Positions 16,477 to 23,879 of a DNA stretch of 64,000 nt are shown here, piece after piece. Position 1 is the first letter of the stretch. Every line of letters begins with the position of its first letter. This DNA is from Verrucosispora sp. WMMD573. GTDB lineage: Bacteria > Actinomycetota > Actinomycetes > Mycobacteriales > Micromonosporaceae. The notes under the pieces are model-generated. The model was not told the origin of the DNA. It did not search any database and worked only from the letters and a program-made list of their open reading frames with translations. Position numbers and translations under genes: made by a program. The DNA lies in assembly GCF_027497175.1 (NCBI RefSeq), contig NZ_CP114901.1, forward strand, positions 3,348,001-3,412,000, given 5' to 3'.

Positions 16477-17388
16477 ATGACCCACACCCTGCCCGTCGCA
16501 CCCTGGCGGCTGTTCGCCGTCGAGGTTCGCGCGGTACGCCGGCTCAGCCCGTCCTTCGTCCGGGTCACCTTCACCGGCCCCGACCTGGACCGCTTCGCCG
16601 ACAACGGGTACGACCAGCGGATCAAACTGGCGTTGCCGCTGCCCGGCCAGACCGGCGTCCACCTTCCGCAGGGGCCGGACTGGTACGCGCAGTGGCGGGC
16701 CCTGCCGGATCACGAGCGCAACCCGATCCGGACCTACACGGTTCGCGCGGTCCGGCCGTACCTGAGCGAGGTCGACGTCGACCTGGTGCTGCACGGCGAC
16801 GGCGGACCGGCGACCCGGTGGGCCCGCCGGGTCAGCCCCGGCGACGAGATCGCCATCGTGGGCCCTGACTCGGCGTACGGCGGCGACCACGGCGGGATCG
16901 AGTTCCGGCCCCCGTCGACCGGGTGCCTGTTGCTGGCCGGGGACGAGACGGCGGTGCCGGCGATCAGCGGCATCTGCGAACGGTTGCCGCTGGACGCGCG
17001 CGGCCGGGTGCTGCTGGAGGTCCCGGAGGCCGGTGACGCGCAGTCGCTGATCACGCCGCCCGGCGTCGAGGTGACCTGGCTGCCCCGGGGTTCCGGTGGG
17101 TACGGCAGTCGGCTTGTCGCCGCCGTGGCCGCAGCCGCCGACGACCTGCTCGCCAGCGCCCCGCTCGACGGCAGCCGGCCGCAGTTGGTCGACGAGGTGG
17201 ACGTGGACCACGAGATCCTCTGGGAGGTGCCCGACGTACCCCCGGCAGCACCGCTCTACGCCTGGCTGGCCGGCGAGGCCGGCGTGATCCGTACCCTCCG
17301 CCGGCACCTGGTCGCCGAGCGCGGCCTGGACCGCCGCGCCGTGGCCTTCATGGGCTACTGGCGCGAAGGCCGCCCCGACCCCTCCTGA
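16477..17388 (+). CDS. Siderophore-interacting protein (FAD-binding ferric reductase, ViuB type)
   Basis: A 303-residue cytoplasmic flavoprotein that releases iron from imported ferric siderophores by reduction. The FAD-binding beta-barrel contains the diagnostic RTYTVRAV motif and the GDEIAIVGP segment. The C-terminal NAD(P)H-binding part has LLLAGDETAVPAISGICERLP and ends AVAFMGYWREGR. It is the last gene of the iron operon. It begins 28 bases after the permease with GGAGAGG upstream of the ATG, and is followed by a strong hairpin at 17409-17471. Confidence 0.94.
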   Translation: MTHTLPVAPWRLFAVEVRAVRRLSPSFVRVTFTGPDLDRFADNGYDQRIKLALPLPGQTGVHLPQGPDWYAQWRALPDHERNPIRTYTVRAVRPYLSEVDVDLVLHGDGGPATRWARRVSPGDEIAIVGPDSAYGGDHGGIEFRPPSTGCLLLAGDETAVPAISGICERLPLDARGRVLLEVPEAGDAQSLITPPGVEVTWLPRGSGGYGSRLVAAVAAAADDLLASAPLDGSRPQLVDEVDVDHEILWEVPDVPPAAPLYAWLAGEAGVIRTLRRHLVAERGLDRRAVAFMGYWREGRPDPS

Positions 17389-17408
17389 CCCCCCACCCCC
17401 ACCTCCCC

Positions 17409-17471
17409 TGTTGATCATGAGGTTGGCGGCAGTGTTGATCTCCGAAACTGCCGCCAACCTCATGATCAACA
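17409..17471. terminator. 25-bp perfect hairpin between convergent genes
   Basis: Two 25-base arms (17409-17433 and 17447-17471) are perfect inverted repeats around a 13-base loop. The left arm begins TGTTGATCATGAGGTTGG. C-rich bases on the left and G-rich bases on the right extend the outer symmetry. It sits between the convergent iron operon and phosphoesterase gene, so a bidirectional terminator is the simplest reading. The arms are far longer than a terminator needs, and a small mobile or repeated palindrome is the alternative. Confidence 0.75.
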
Positions 17472-17493
17472 ATGCGGGGGTGGGGTGGGGGTG

Positions 17494-18009
17494 TCAGGGG
17501 AGGGGGTGGGAGATGTTGCGGGCGTGGTCGGTGAGGGCGGCGGCGACGACCGTCGCCTCCACCGGGAGCACTTCGAGGCAGCGGCGTACGGCGGCAGCCA
17601 TCAACGCGTTCGGCACCCGCATGGACAGCGTGCAGTGCGGCACCCACCGGCCCGGCCGGTAGTGCTCCACCAGCGTCACCCCGCCCGCGACGAGCAGGTC
17701 GTGCACCCGCCGGTGGTGCGCCAGCAGTTCCGGGGTGGGTACCGGACCCAACCACAGCACCCGGCCGACGAACTGACCGGCGTGCTGGAACGACAGCCGC
17801 AGCGGTGCCGCCACCGTGGTGCCGGCCAGCGCCGCGGTGACCTGCTCCGGGTCGAAACGGGGCGCGACCGCGAGCGAGACGTGGGGGCGGTGCCGCTGCT
17901 CCAGCAGGGAGCGCATGCTCTGCACCCCCTCGCCCTCCAGCGCGTCCCACAGCACCCGGATCCGCCGGGTGGCGACGGTGTCCAGGTACAGCTCCAACGC
18001 GGCGACCAC
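17494..18009 (-). CDS. 2H phosphoesterase / 2'-5' RNA ligase family protein
   Basis: A 171-residue protein of the 2H phosphoesterase superfamily, which acts on 2',3'-cyclic or 2'-5' phosphodiester bonds in RNA or small nucleotides. The two catalytic H-x-S/T motifs are visible: HVSLAV near residue 43 and HCTLSM near residue 125. The size fits the family. The start, GTG or ATG near 18009, is followed by a typical opening helix. The substrate is unknown. It is a single gene, convergent with the iron operon across the hairpin. Confidence 0.88.
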   Translation of the reverse strand: MVAALELYLDTVATRRIRVLWDALEGEGVQSMRSLLEQRHRPHVSLAVAPRFDPEQVTAALAGTTVAAPLRLSFQHAGQFVGRVLWLGPVPTPELLAHHRRVHDLLVAGGVTLVEHYRPGRWVPHCTLSMRVPNALMAAAVRRCLEVLPVEATVVAAALTDHARNISHPLP

Positions 18010-18120
18010 ATGATCACTCTAGGGCGGCGTCCGAGGTAGGTCACCTCACGGCCCGGGCCGCGGCGACGCCGACCGTCCCAGCGGTTGCCGATCTGTCCGT
18101 TCGGCGGTCCACTGAATTAC

Positions 18121-19014
18121 ATGGGTGTCATCAAGGTTGGCACGTCCTCGTGGGCGGACCGGACGCTTGTGCGTTCCGGCTGGTATCCGCGCCAGGTCAA
18201 CACCCCGGCCGGTCGCCTGGGCCACTACGCCGACCGGTTCGGGCTGGTCGAGGTGGACACGTCGTACTACGCGGTGCCCGCACCGGAGACCGCGCAGGGC
18301 TGGGTCGACGCCACGCCCGACGGGTTCACCTTCAACGTCAAGGCGTTCAGCCTCTTCACCGGCCACCCGACGCCGGTCGCCACCCTGCCCGCCGACCTGC
18401 GCCCGACCGGCGGACCGACCCGGATCCGCCGGCGCGACCTGCCGACGGCCGCGTACGACGAGCTGTGGAGCCGGTTCCGGGCGGCGCTGACGCCGATCGC
18501 GGCGGCCGGCCGGCTCGGTGCGGTGCTGTTGCAGTTTCCGCCGTGGCTGGCCCGTGGCGAGGCGGCCCGGCGACGGATCATCGAGCTGGCGTCGCGCTGC
18601 CGGCCGTGGCGGGTGGCCGTGGAGTTGCGGCACGCCTCATGGTTCGACGGGACGGCGGCGCTGGAGACGCTGGCCTTCCTCCGTGACCAGGAGCTGACCT
18701 TCTGCTGCGTGGACATGCCGCAGGGGCATCAGGACTCGGTGCCGCCGATTCCGGTCGCCACCGCAGACCTGGCGATGATCCGGTTCCATGGCCACAGCAG
18801 CGCCTGGACCAGCGGCGACAAGGAGGACCGGTTCCGGTACGCCTACGGCGACGAGGAACTGCGCCGCTGGTCCGAGCTGCTGCTCGACCTCGCCGGCCAG
18901 GCCGACGAGCTGCACGTGCTGTTCAACAACTGCTGCGCCGGTCAGGCCCAACGCGACGCGGAACGGCTCGCCGGCCTGCTCGACGGGGCCACCCGGCGGG
19001 CCGTACCGTCCTGA
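18121..19014 (+). CDS. DUF72 family protein (YecE-like)
   Basis: A 297-residue TIM-barrel-type DUF72 protein. Family landmarks in order are VGTSSWAD at the start, VEVDTSYYAVP, FTFNVKAFSLFTGHP, LGAVLLQFPPWL, VAVELRHASWF, MIRFHGHSSAW and ELHVLFNNC near the end. The biochemical role of DUF72 proteins is unknown. I chose ATG 18121 (MGVIKVGTSS) because the conserved strand begins directly after it; an ATG at 18085 would add 12 residues. It stands alone between oppositely oriented genes. Confidence 0.92.
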   Translation: MGVIKVGTSSWADRTLVRSGWYPRQVNTPAGRLGHYADRFGLVEVDTSYYAVPAPETAQGWVDATPDGFTFNVKAFSLFTGHPTPVATLPADLRPTGGPTRIRRRDLPTAAYDELWSRFRAALTPIAAAGRLGAVLLQFPPWLARGEAARRRIIELASRCRPWRVAVELRHASWFDGTAALETLAFLRDQELTFCCVDMPQGHQDSVPPIPVATADLAMIRFHGHSSAWTSGDKEDRFRYAYGDEELRRWSELLLDLAGQADELHVLFNNCCAGQAQRDAERLAGLLDGATRRAVPS

Positions 19015-19033
19015 CCGGACGACGCGGTGGCGC

Positions 19034-19420
19034 TCACCCGTGCCAGGTCCCCTCCGGGTGCATCCCGGTCGCCTCCTCCAGCGCGTTGTCCGGCAGGTCC
19101 CCATCGGCGACGTCGTCGGGGAAGCTGCGCCGCGACGGCGCCGGGTCCGGCGGCGCCCCGGGCCCGGCCACCGGCGTACGGGTCGGCTCCACCGAGCCGA
19201 ACCCGTGCCGCCCGGCGGGCCGGTCCGTCGTGCCGTCGGCGAGGGGGGCGTCCGCGCGTCGTTCACCGCGTCGTCCCTCGGGCACCGCGGTCTCCTCGCT
19301 GCCCTCGTCCATCGGGGAGTCCTCGTCGGCACCCCACGGCGGATCCGCGTCGAAGCCGTCGGTGGTCCCCCAGGGTGCGACACCCTCGGGTGCCCGGTCC
19401 TGCCTGTCCCTGTCCGTCAT
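19034..19420 (-). CDS. Small disordered acidic protein of unknown function
   Basis: A 128-residue hydrophilic protein rich in Asp, Glu, Pro, Gly and Arg, with no membrane segment or recognisable domain. It starts at ATG 19420 with GAGGTGG seven bases upstream. Codon use matches the neighbours and it ends cleanly (GMHPEGTWHG). The frame on this strand is more convincing than any on the other. I do not recognise it; it may be an intrinsically disordered conserved actinobacterial protein. Confidence 0.6.
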   Translation of the reverse strand: MTDRDRQDRAPEGVAPWGTTDGFDADPPWGADEDSPMDEGSEETAVPEGRRGERRADAPLADGTTDRPAGRHGFGSVEPTRTPVAGPGAPPDPAPSRRSFPDDVADGDLPDNALEEATGMHPEGTWHG

Positions 19421-19510
19421 GGCCACCTCGCTGATCGGTGTCCGGTGGCCGCTCTGGGCGACACCGGCGCCGGGCACCTGTGGTGCGCTGGCGTTCGTGT
19501 GGTTCAGCCG

Positions 19511-20149
19511 TCAGCGGCCGGACATCGTCATCTGTCGGATCGCCTTGGCCGCCGCCATTCCGCCGGCGCCCTTGCCCATCGCCTTCGACGCGTGGCCCAT
19601 GCCGCCCACGCGGCCGAGCATGCCGCGCAGGACCTGCCCTGGCTTCTGCTGTTCACCCATGTAGGCGGTGACCACGATCAGGGCGCCGGTCAGGGCCGGG
19701 ATCGCCCATTGCAGCATCTTCAACTGGCGCTGGCACGACGCCACGTTCGCCGGGGTCTGCTGGTTCGGCTCGGTGACCCCTTCGACCGACGGCTGTCCGG
19801 CCTTGGCCAGCCGCATGCCGAGCAGTCGGCTGTACCCGGTGACCGCCAGAGCGCTGACGGTCAGCGCGGTCTTCACGGTGCTGGCCCGGCCGACCCCGGC
19901 CTGGGCGGCCATGCGTGGGCTCTCGGTCACCAGCTCGCCGACCGCCCCGGCGAGGTGGGCGCCGATGGCCGCCGCGTTGACCGGCGTCCACCGGCTCCAA
20001 CCGGTCGACGCAACCGAGAGTCGTTGGGTCGAGTCGCCCATCCGGGCCGCGGCACCGTTGACGCCGAAGGCACCCATCAGGGAGCCGCCGAACCAGGCCG
20101 CCAGGCCCAGGTCGTGCATCGAACGCAGTGCGGTGTGGCTGTCAGACAT
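19511..20149 (-). CDS. Membrane protein of unknown function
   Basis: A 212-residue protein starting at ATG 20149 after AAGGGGA. Near the N-terminus it reads LHDLGLAAWFGGSLMGAFGVNGAA-like sequence and PVNAAAIGAHLAGAVGEL. It has hydrophobic helices around residues 95-112 and 145-165 (MLQWAIPALTGALIVVTAYMG). The C-terminus is Gly/Met/Lys-rich. Similar proteins occur widely in actinobacteria as uncharacterised membrane proteins. No catalytic motif is visible. Confidence 0.75.
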   Translation of the reverse strand: MSDSHTALRSMHDLGLAAWFGGSLMGAFGVNGAAARMGDSTQRLSVASTGWSRWTPVNAAAIGAHLAGAVGELVTESPRMAAQAGVGRASTVKTALTVSALAVTGYSRLLGMRLAKAGQPSVEGVTEPNQQTPANVASCQRQLKMLQWAIPALTGALIVVTAYMGEQQKPGQVLRGMLGRVGGMGHASKAMGKGAGGMAAAKAIRQMTMSGR

Positions 20150-20255
20150 CTGGTCCCCTTCCACCGTGTCGGGCGCAGCGGCTTACCCAGGTTCGGGACC
20201 GCTAATCGCCCGGTTGGGGCGGGGTGAGCGAGTCGGGGTGGGACACTTCCCCGCC

Positions 20256-21128
20256 TCAGGTGCCGGTAGCTCCGTCACGCGCTGGGTAACCGAGGATTTC
20301 GACCAGGTTGCCGGTGGCGGCGGTGAAAGCCTCGTAGATCTCGTCATCGAAGTGATTGCGCCAATCGCCGGCCTTACCCTTCCGGTAGTGGGAGATCCGA
20401 CCGGAGTTCTCTTGTTCCTTCCGCATCCGCGAGAAGCTGTAACGGTCGAGGAGGTCCGCCAGCTCGGACGGCGGCAGGACAATCCCGCAGTGCCGCATGA
20501 GCTGATCCACCTCGTCGAGCTGCCGCTCGCCGGTCAGGGCTTCGTACCGGAACAGGCGGAACTTGTCCGACGGCTTCGCGATCGCCCACGACCGGAGACT
20601 CTTGAACAGGTTCCGTTCGGAGAGGCGGTTGATGGCGTACAGCATCCCCTCCTTCATTGACTTGTCCTGCAAGATTTTCCGAGCCTGCGGAATGTCGCCC
20701 ATCGGGGCATGCGAGTTACGTAGCGAGAAGTAACTCGAGACGACGATGTCACGGGGATCCCGGATGACGAAGAAAGCGCGATGGTTGTCGGATTTCGAAA
20801 TGGCCTGAAAGCGCTTGTAGGAGCGGAAGACGGCCAATGCCGCACGGCCCGGCGGGAGGTTGTGGAGACGGCCCTTGTAGAAGCGTGGATCGTACGGCAG
20901 CAGGCCGGAGTGGCGGTAGACGACGGGGTCGCTGAACAGCGCCTTCACCCACTGACTGCCCGTTTTGTGCACAGTGCAGTGATAGATGTTGTCGTATTCG
21001 CAGTGCGCGACCACCGGAACTGTCAGCCGCATCCGGGTGTTGTGGGCTTCCAGTTGTGCGCGTCGAATGACGACACGTACCGAATTGGGTGCGTGCTGCT
21101 TGGCGAAATCGAGCGTTCGATTGATCAT
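20256..21128 (-). CDS. Sulfotransferase family protein
   Basis: A 290-residue PAPS-dependent sulfotransferase. The 5'-phosphosulfate loop is HKTGSQWVKALFSDP (residues about 53-67). The 3'-phosphate site is VIRDPRDIVVSSYFSLRNSH. The C-terminal RKGKAGDWRNHF matches the conserved RKGxxGDWKNxF motif. The acceptor is unknown; a glycolipid, polysaccharide or peptide is possible. Its base composition is visibly less GC-rich than its neighbours and its codon use is more relaxed, which suggests acquisition from elsewhere. It stands alone, flanked by unrelated genes. Confidence 0.9.
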   Translation of the reverse strand: MINRTLDFAKQHAPNSVRVVIRRAQLEAHNTRMRLTVPVVAHCEYDNIYHCTVHKTGSQWVKALFSDPVVYRHSGLLPYDPRFYKGRLHNLPPGRAALAVFRSYKRFQAISKSDNHRAFFVIRDPRDIVVSSYFSLRNSHAPMGDIPQARKILQDKSMKEGMLYAINRLSERNLFKSLRSWAIAKPSDKFRLFRYEALTGERQLDEVDQLMRHCGIVLPPSELADLLDRYSFSRMRKEQENSGRISHYRKGKAGDWRNHFDDEIYEAFTAATGNLVEILGYPARDGATGT

Positions 21129-21306
21129 CGTCCGAACCTTATCCGTGTGCCTGCGAGACGAGGTTGATCCGGTGTCTGCTCGCCTGGGTCGTGTGTCGGC
21201 CGGAAACCTCCGGGCTGGGCCGCCAACAAACCGCTAGGAATATCCCTGACGGTCCTATTAATGTCAATCCCAGAGTGGATCTTCTCGGCTGCCCGGCGGT
21301 GCCCCG

Positions 21307-22161
21307 TCAGCGGGCCGGCAGGCTGGCCGTGAAGGCGGCCACCCGCGCGGCCAGCGGCCCGCCGGCGCGTACCCAGGTGAAGTGGTCCAGGTCGGTGCCC
21401 GGCGCGCCGTAGCGCTCACGTTCGACGGGAGCTGCGGTCAGCTTGGCGCAGAGCCGGTCCAGGGTGGGATGCGGGGTGTACTGGTCGCCGTCGACGCTGA
21501 TCGCCAGCACCGGGGTGTGGATCCGGCGTACCGCCGCCTCGGTGTCCACCCCGTCCAGTTCGGGGAAGCGCCCGGTGCGGGCGGTGTGCGCCCAGTCGCG
21601 GATCACCCCGCGTGCCTGTCGGCCACCGAAGCCCCACCCCGGCCAGACCCCGAGCAACCGAGCGGTGGCAGCGATGCCCTGCGTGTACGGCAGTACCCCG
21701 TACCGCCGGGTGCCGGTGAAGTCGCGCCAGTAGGGGATGCCGACCGCGATCAGGGCCAGCCCGTCAACCTCGTCCTCGCCGTGCAGGGCCAGGTGCAGCA
21801 CAGCGGCCTGACCGCCGAGGGAGTGCCCCAGCAGCAGGGTCCGCCGGCCGTCCAGTCGGGGTTTGAGCGCCGCCCGTACCGCCCCGATGTCGGCGGCCAG
21901 TTCCGCGTAGCCGTACCGGCAGCTACGACTCGACCGGGGTGTGCTCTCGCCGGTGCCGCGCAGGTCCGCCACGACCACGGCGAGCCCGGCGGCGCGCAGC
22001 GCGGCGGCGAACGGTCGGTAGTAACGGGCGCGGACCCCCATCGCCGGCGCGATCAGCACCACCGGGGCGTCGGCCACTGCGACGGGCTCCGGGTAGACCT
22101 GGATGCCCAGCCGGGCACCGTCGACCTGGACGAACTCCTGCTGGTACTCCACCGCGTTCAC
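21307..22161 (-). CDS. Alpha/beta hydrolase
   Basis: A 284-residue serine hydrolase of the alpha/beta fold. The oxyanion region is VVLIAPAMGVRARYYRPFAAALRAAG, the nucleophile elbow GHSLGG (Ser near 115), the acid is likely the Asp in VDGDQYTP and the His is in DHFTWV. The layout resembles 'predicted alpha/beta hydrolase' enzymes of the YheT/COG4757 type. The substrate is unknown. Translation starts at GTG 22161. Confidence 0.88.
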   Translation of the reverse strand: MNAVEYQQEFVQVDGARLGIQVYPEPVAVADAPVVLIAPAMGVRARYYRPFAAALRAAGLAVVVADLRGTGESTPRSSRSCRYGYAELAADIGAVRAALKPRLDGRRTLLLGHSLGGQAAVLHLALHGEDEVDGLALIAVGIPYWRDFTGTRRYGVLPYTQGIAATARLLGVWPGWGFGGRQARGVIRDWAHTARTGRFPELDGVDTEAAVRRIHTPVLAISVDGDQYTPHPTLDRLCAKLTAAPVERERYGAPGTDLDHFTWVRAGGPLAARVAAFTASLPAR

Positions 22162-22283
22162 AGCAACAGGTTACCGGCGGGTAGGTGCGGCTGGGGGCCA
22201 CCCCCGCCGGCACCGCATCGCAGCGATGGGTGCCCCGGAACCCGGCCGGGGTTCCGGGGCACACCGTGACCCGTCTGGTGCGG

Positions 22284-23540
22284 TCAGGAAACGCTTATCG
22301 CGCCGTTGGAGCCGCGTACGCAGGCGACCGAGCGGGCGGCGGTGGTGGCCGCGCCGGAGAGGCACTGGCCCAGTACCTCGTGCCCGGCGGCGTTCGGGTG
22401 CCACGACTCCTGGCAGGTCTGGAAGTAGCTCACACAGGTGTTGGCGATCCGCTGGATGGCGATCTTGTCCTTGCCGGAGAGGCTGGTCACGAAGGTTCCG
22501 TTCGGCGGGTTGTCCATCAGCCGGATCGGGGTGGCCAGGGTGCCGGTCGGGCTGTTCGTGTTCTCGCAGAGCCGGGCGCCGTCGAAGGCCCGCTGCACGT
22601 TGAGGTAGACCAGGTCGGCACCGGTGAACTCGGTGGCCAGGGTGTCCCGGGCGGAGCGCACGATGGTGCCGAGCCCCTGCGAGAACCGGTGACCGGGAGC
22701 GAGGCTGGCCTGGTGGATCGGGCAGCCGGCCGCGTACCGCTCGGCGCCCAGCGCGCGGAACTTGTCCCGGGTGTCGTCCCGGTTGTCCTCGGAGTGGTAG
22801 GTGGGGGCCAGGTCCAGCGGCAGCGGGTTGGTGTAGTCCTGCAACACCACCCGGTGCTGACCGTCGGCGTCCACCTCGCGCAGGGTGGTCAGGATCTGGC
22901 GTACGGCTGCGGTGGTCTCCGCCGTCGCAGCGGTGATCTGAGCGGCGGTGGCCAGGTCGGCGTCGGTGCACGGCTTCTGCTCCACCGGCCCGTTCAGGTA
23001 CGCCCAGAACTCCCACCAGCCGGTCCAGGCGTCGGCGATGAACCGGTTGGCACACTTCTCGGCGACGCCGCCGAAGGTGAACGAGCTGTTGTTCGAGCCG
23101 AGCCCGATCAGCACCAGGTCGATGTCGTGGGTCTGGGCGACCGCGCGGAGCTGGTCGAGTTGGGCGGCGACCTGCCGACCGTTCGTCCGGGCCGACGAGG
23201 CGGCGGCGATGTCGTGTGGCTGGCCGCCGGAGCAGGCCAGATTGAACCGGTTCTGGATGCCGGGCAGCGTCGCCCGGTGCAGCGAGGCGTTGGCCGAACG
23301 GTGACAGAAGAAGGCGTCGCTGTTGGGCGCTGTCCACCCCGGGAAACTCCGCGCCACGCCGGTCGCGTCGACCACCGGCTGATAGGAGCCGGCACCCTCG
23401 CCGCTGATGAAGCTGTCACCGAGGGCCACCGCCGCGGTGGGTGGTGCGGCCGAGGCGGCGGGGGCCGCGACGGCGGTGGAGAGGGTCGCCGCGGTGACGG
23501 CCAGGGCCATCGCGGCGGCGGTACGACGCAACGCGGACAT
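22284..23540 (-). CDS. Secreted SGNH/GDSL hydrolase
   Basis: A secreted esterase or lipase of about 418 residues. The signal peptide is hydrophobic Ala/Val-rich, ending near APAASA. Block I is ALGDSFISGEGAGSY with the nucleophilic Ser, a block III-like GLGSNNSSF follows, and block V is SWHPNAAGHEVLGQ with the catalytic Asp/His pair near the C-terminus. Cys pairs suggest disulphides. The exact start is uncertain among ATGs at 23552, 23546 and 23540; I prefer 23540 because GGGG lies six bases upstream. The substrate is unknown. Confidence 0.88.
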   Translation of the reverse strand: MSALRRTAAAMALAVTAATLSTAVAAPAASAAPPTAAVALGDSFISGEGAGSYQPVVDATGVARSFPGWTAPNSDAFFCHRSANASLHRATLPGIQNRFNLACSGGQPHDIAAASSARTNGRQVAAQLDQLRAVAQTHDIDLVLIGLGSNNSSFTFGGVAEKCANRFIADAWTGWWEFWAYLNGPVEQKPCTDADLATAAQITAATAETTAAVRQILTTLREVDADGQHRVVLQDYTNPLPLDLAPTYHSEDNRDDTRDKFRALGAERYAAGCPIHQASLAPGHRFSQGLGTIVRSARDTLATEFTGADLVYLNVQRAFDGARLCENTNSPTGTLATPIRLMDNPPNGTFVTSLSGKDKIAIQRIANTCVSYFQTCQESWHPNAAGHEVLGQCLSGAATTAARSVACVRGSNGAISVS

Positions 23541-23879
23541 CGGCATCCCCATCCGTTCATAGAAATGTGAAAGATCCTCTGGTGCGGTGATGAGATCACG
23601 CGGGTGTGACGAACGTCAACAGTGGGAAACATCTGTGACGTACGGGTCCAGCGGGGTCGCGGCGCTCCCGTGGCCGGCGTCGCGCACCGCCGCCGGGCAT
23701 AAGGCCGGCAGCCGGGACGTTGACGGCAACAGGTCCGCCAGCAGCGGCCCTCGGCGTGCCGGGCGGGTGTCCGCACAGGTTGTCGGGGCGTGCGGCTACG
23801 CTCGCTGCGGCGTGCCCGCGCCGGGCCGACCGCCGACGGCGCGGGGGAGCACATCGCCGAGACCGGGGAGTACGACCAG
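23541..23879. other. Divergent intergenic region before parE
   Basis: About 340 bases separate the SGNH hydrolase and parE. On the minus strand TTGACG near 23610 could be the -35 box of the hydrolase gene, but the matching -10 is poor. The parE side is uniformly GC-rich, and I see no clear promoter or repeat there. Confidence 0.4.

Noticed and set aside
14334..16625. 763-codon minus-strand frame opposite the fused permease
   Set aside because: Gly/Gln/Arg/His-rich antisense sequence without membrane or catalytic motifs. The plus-strand permease is unmistakable.
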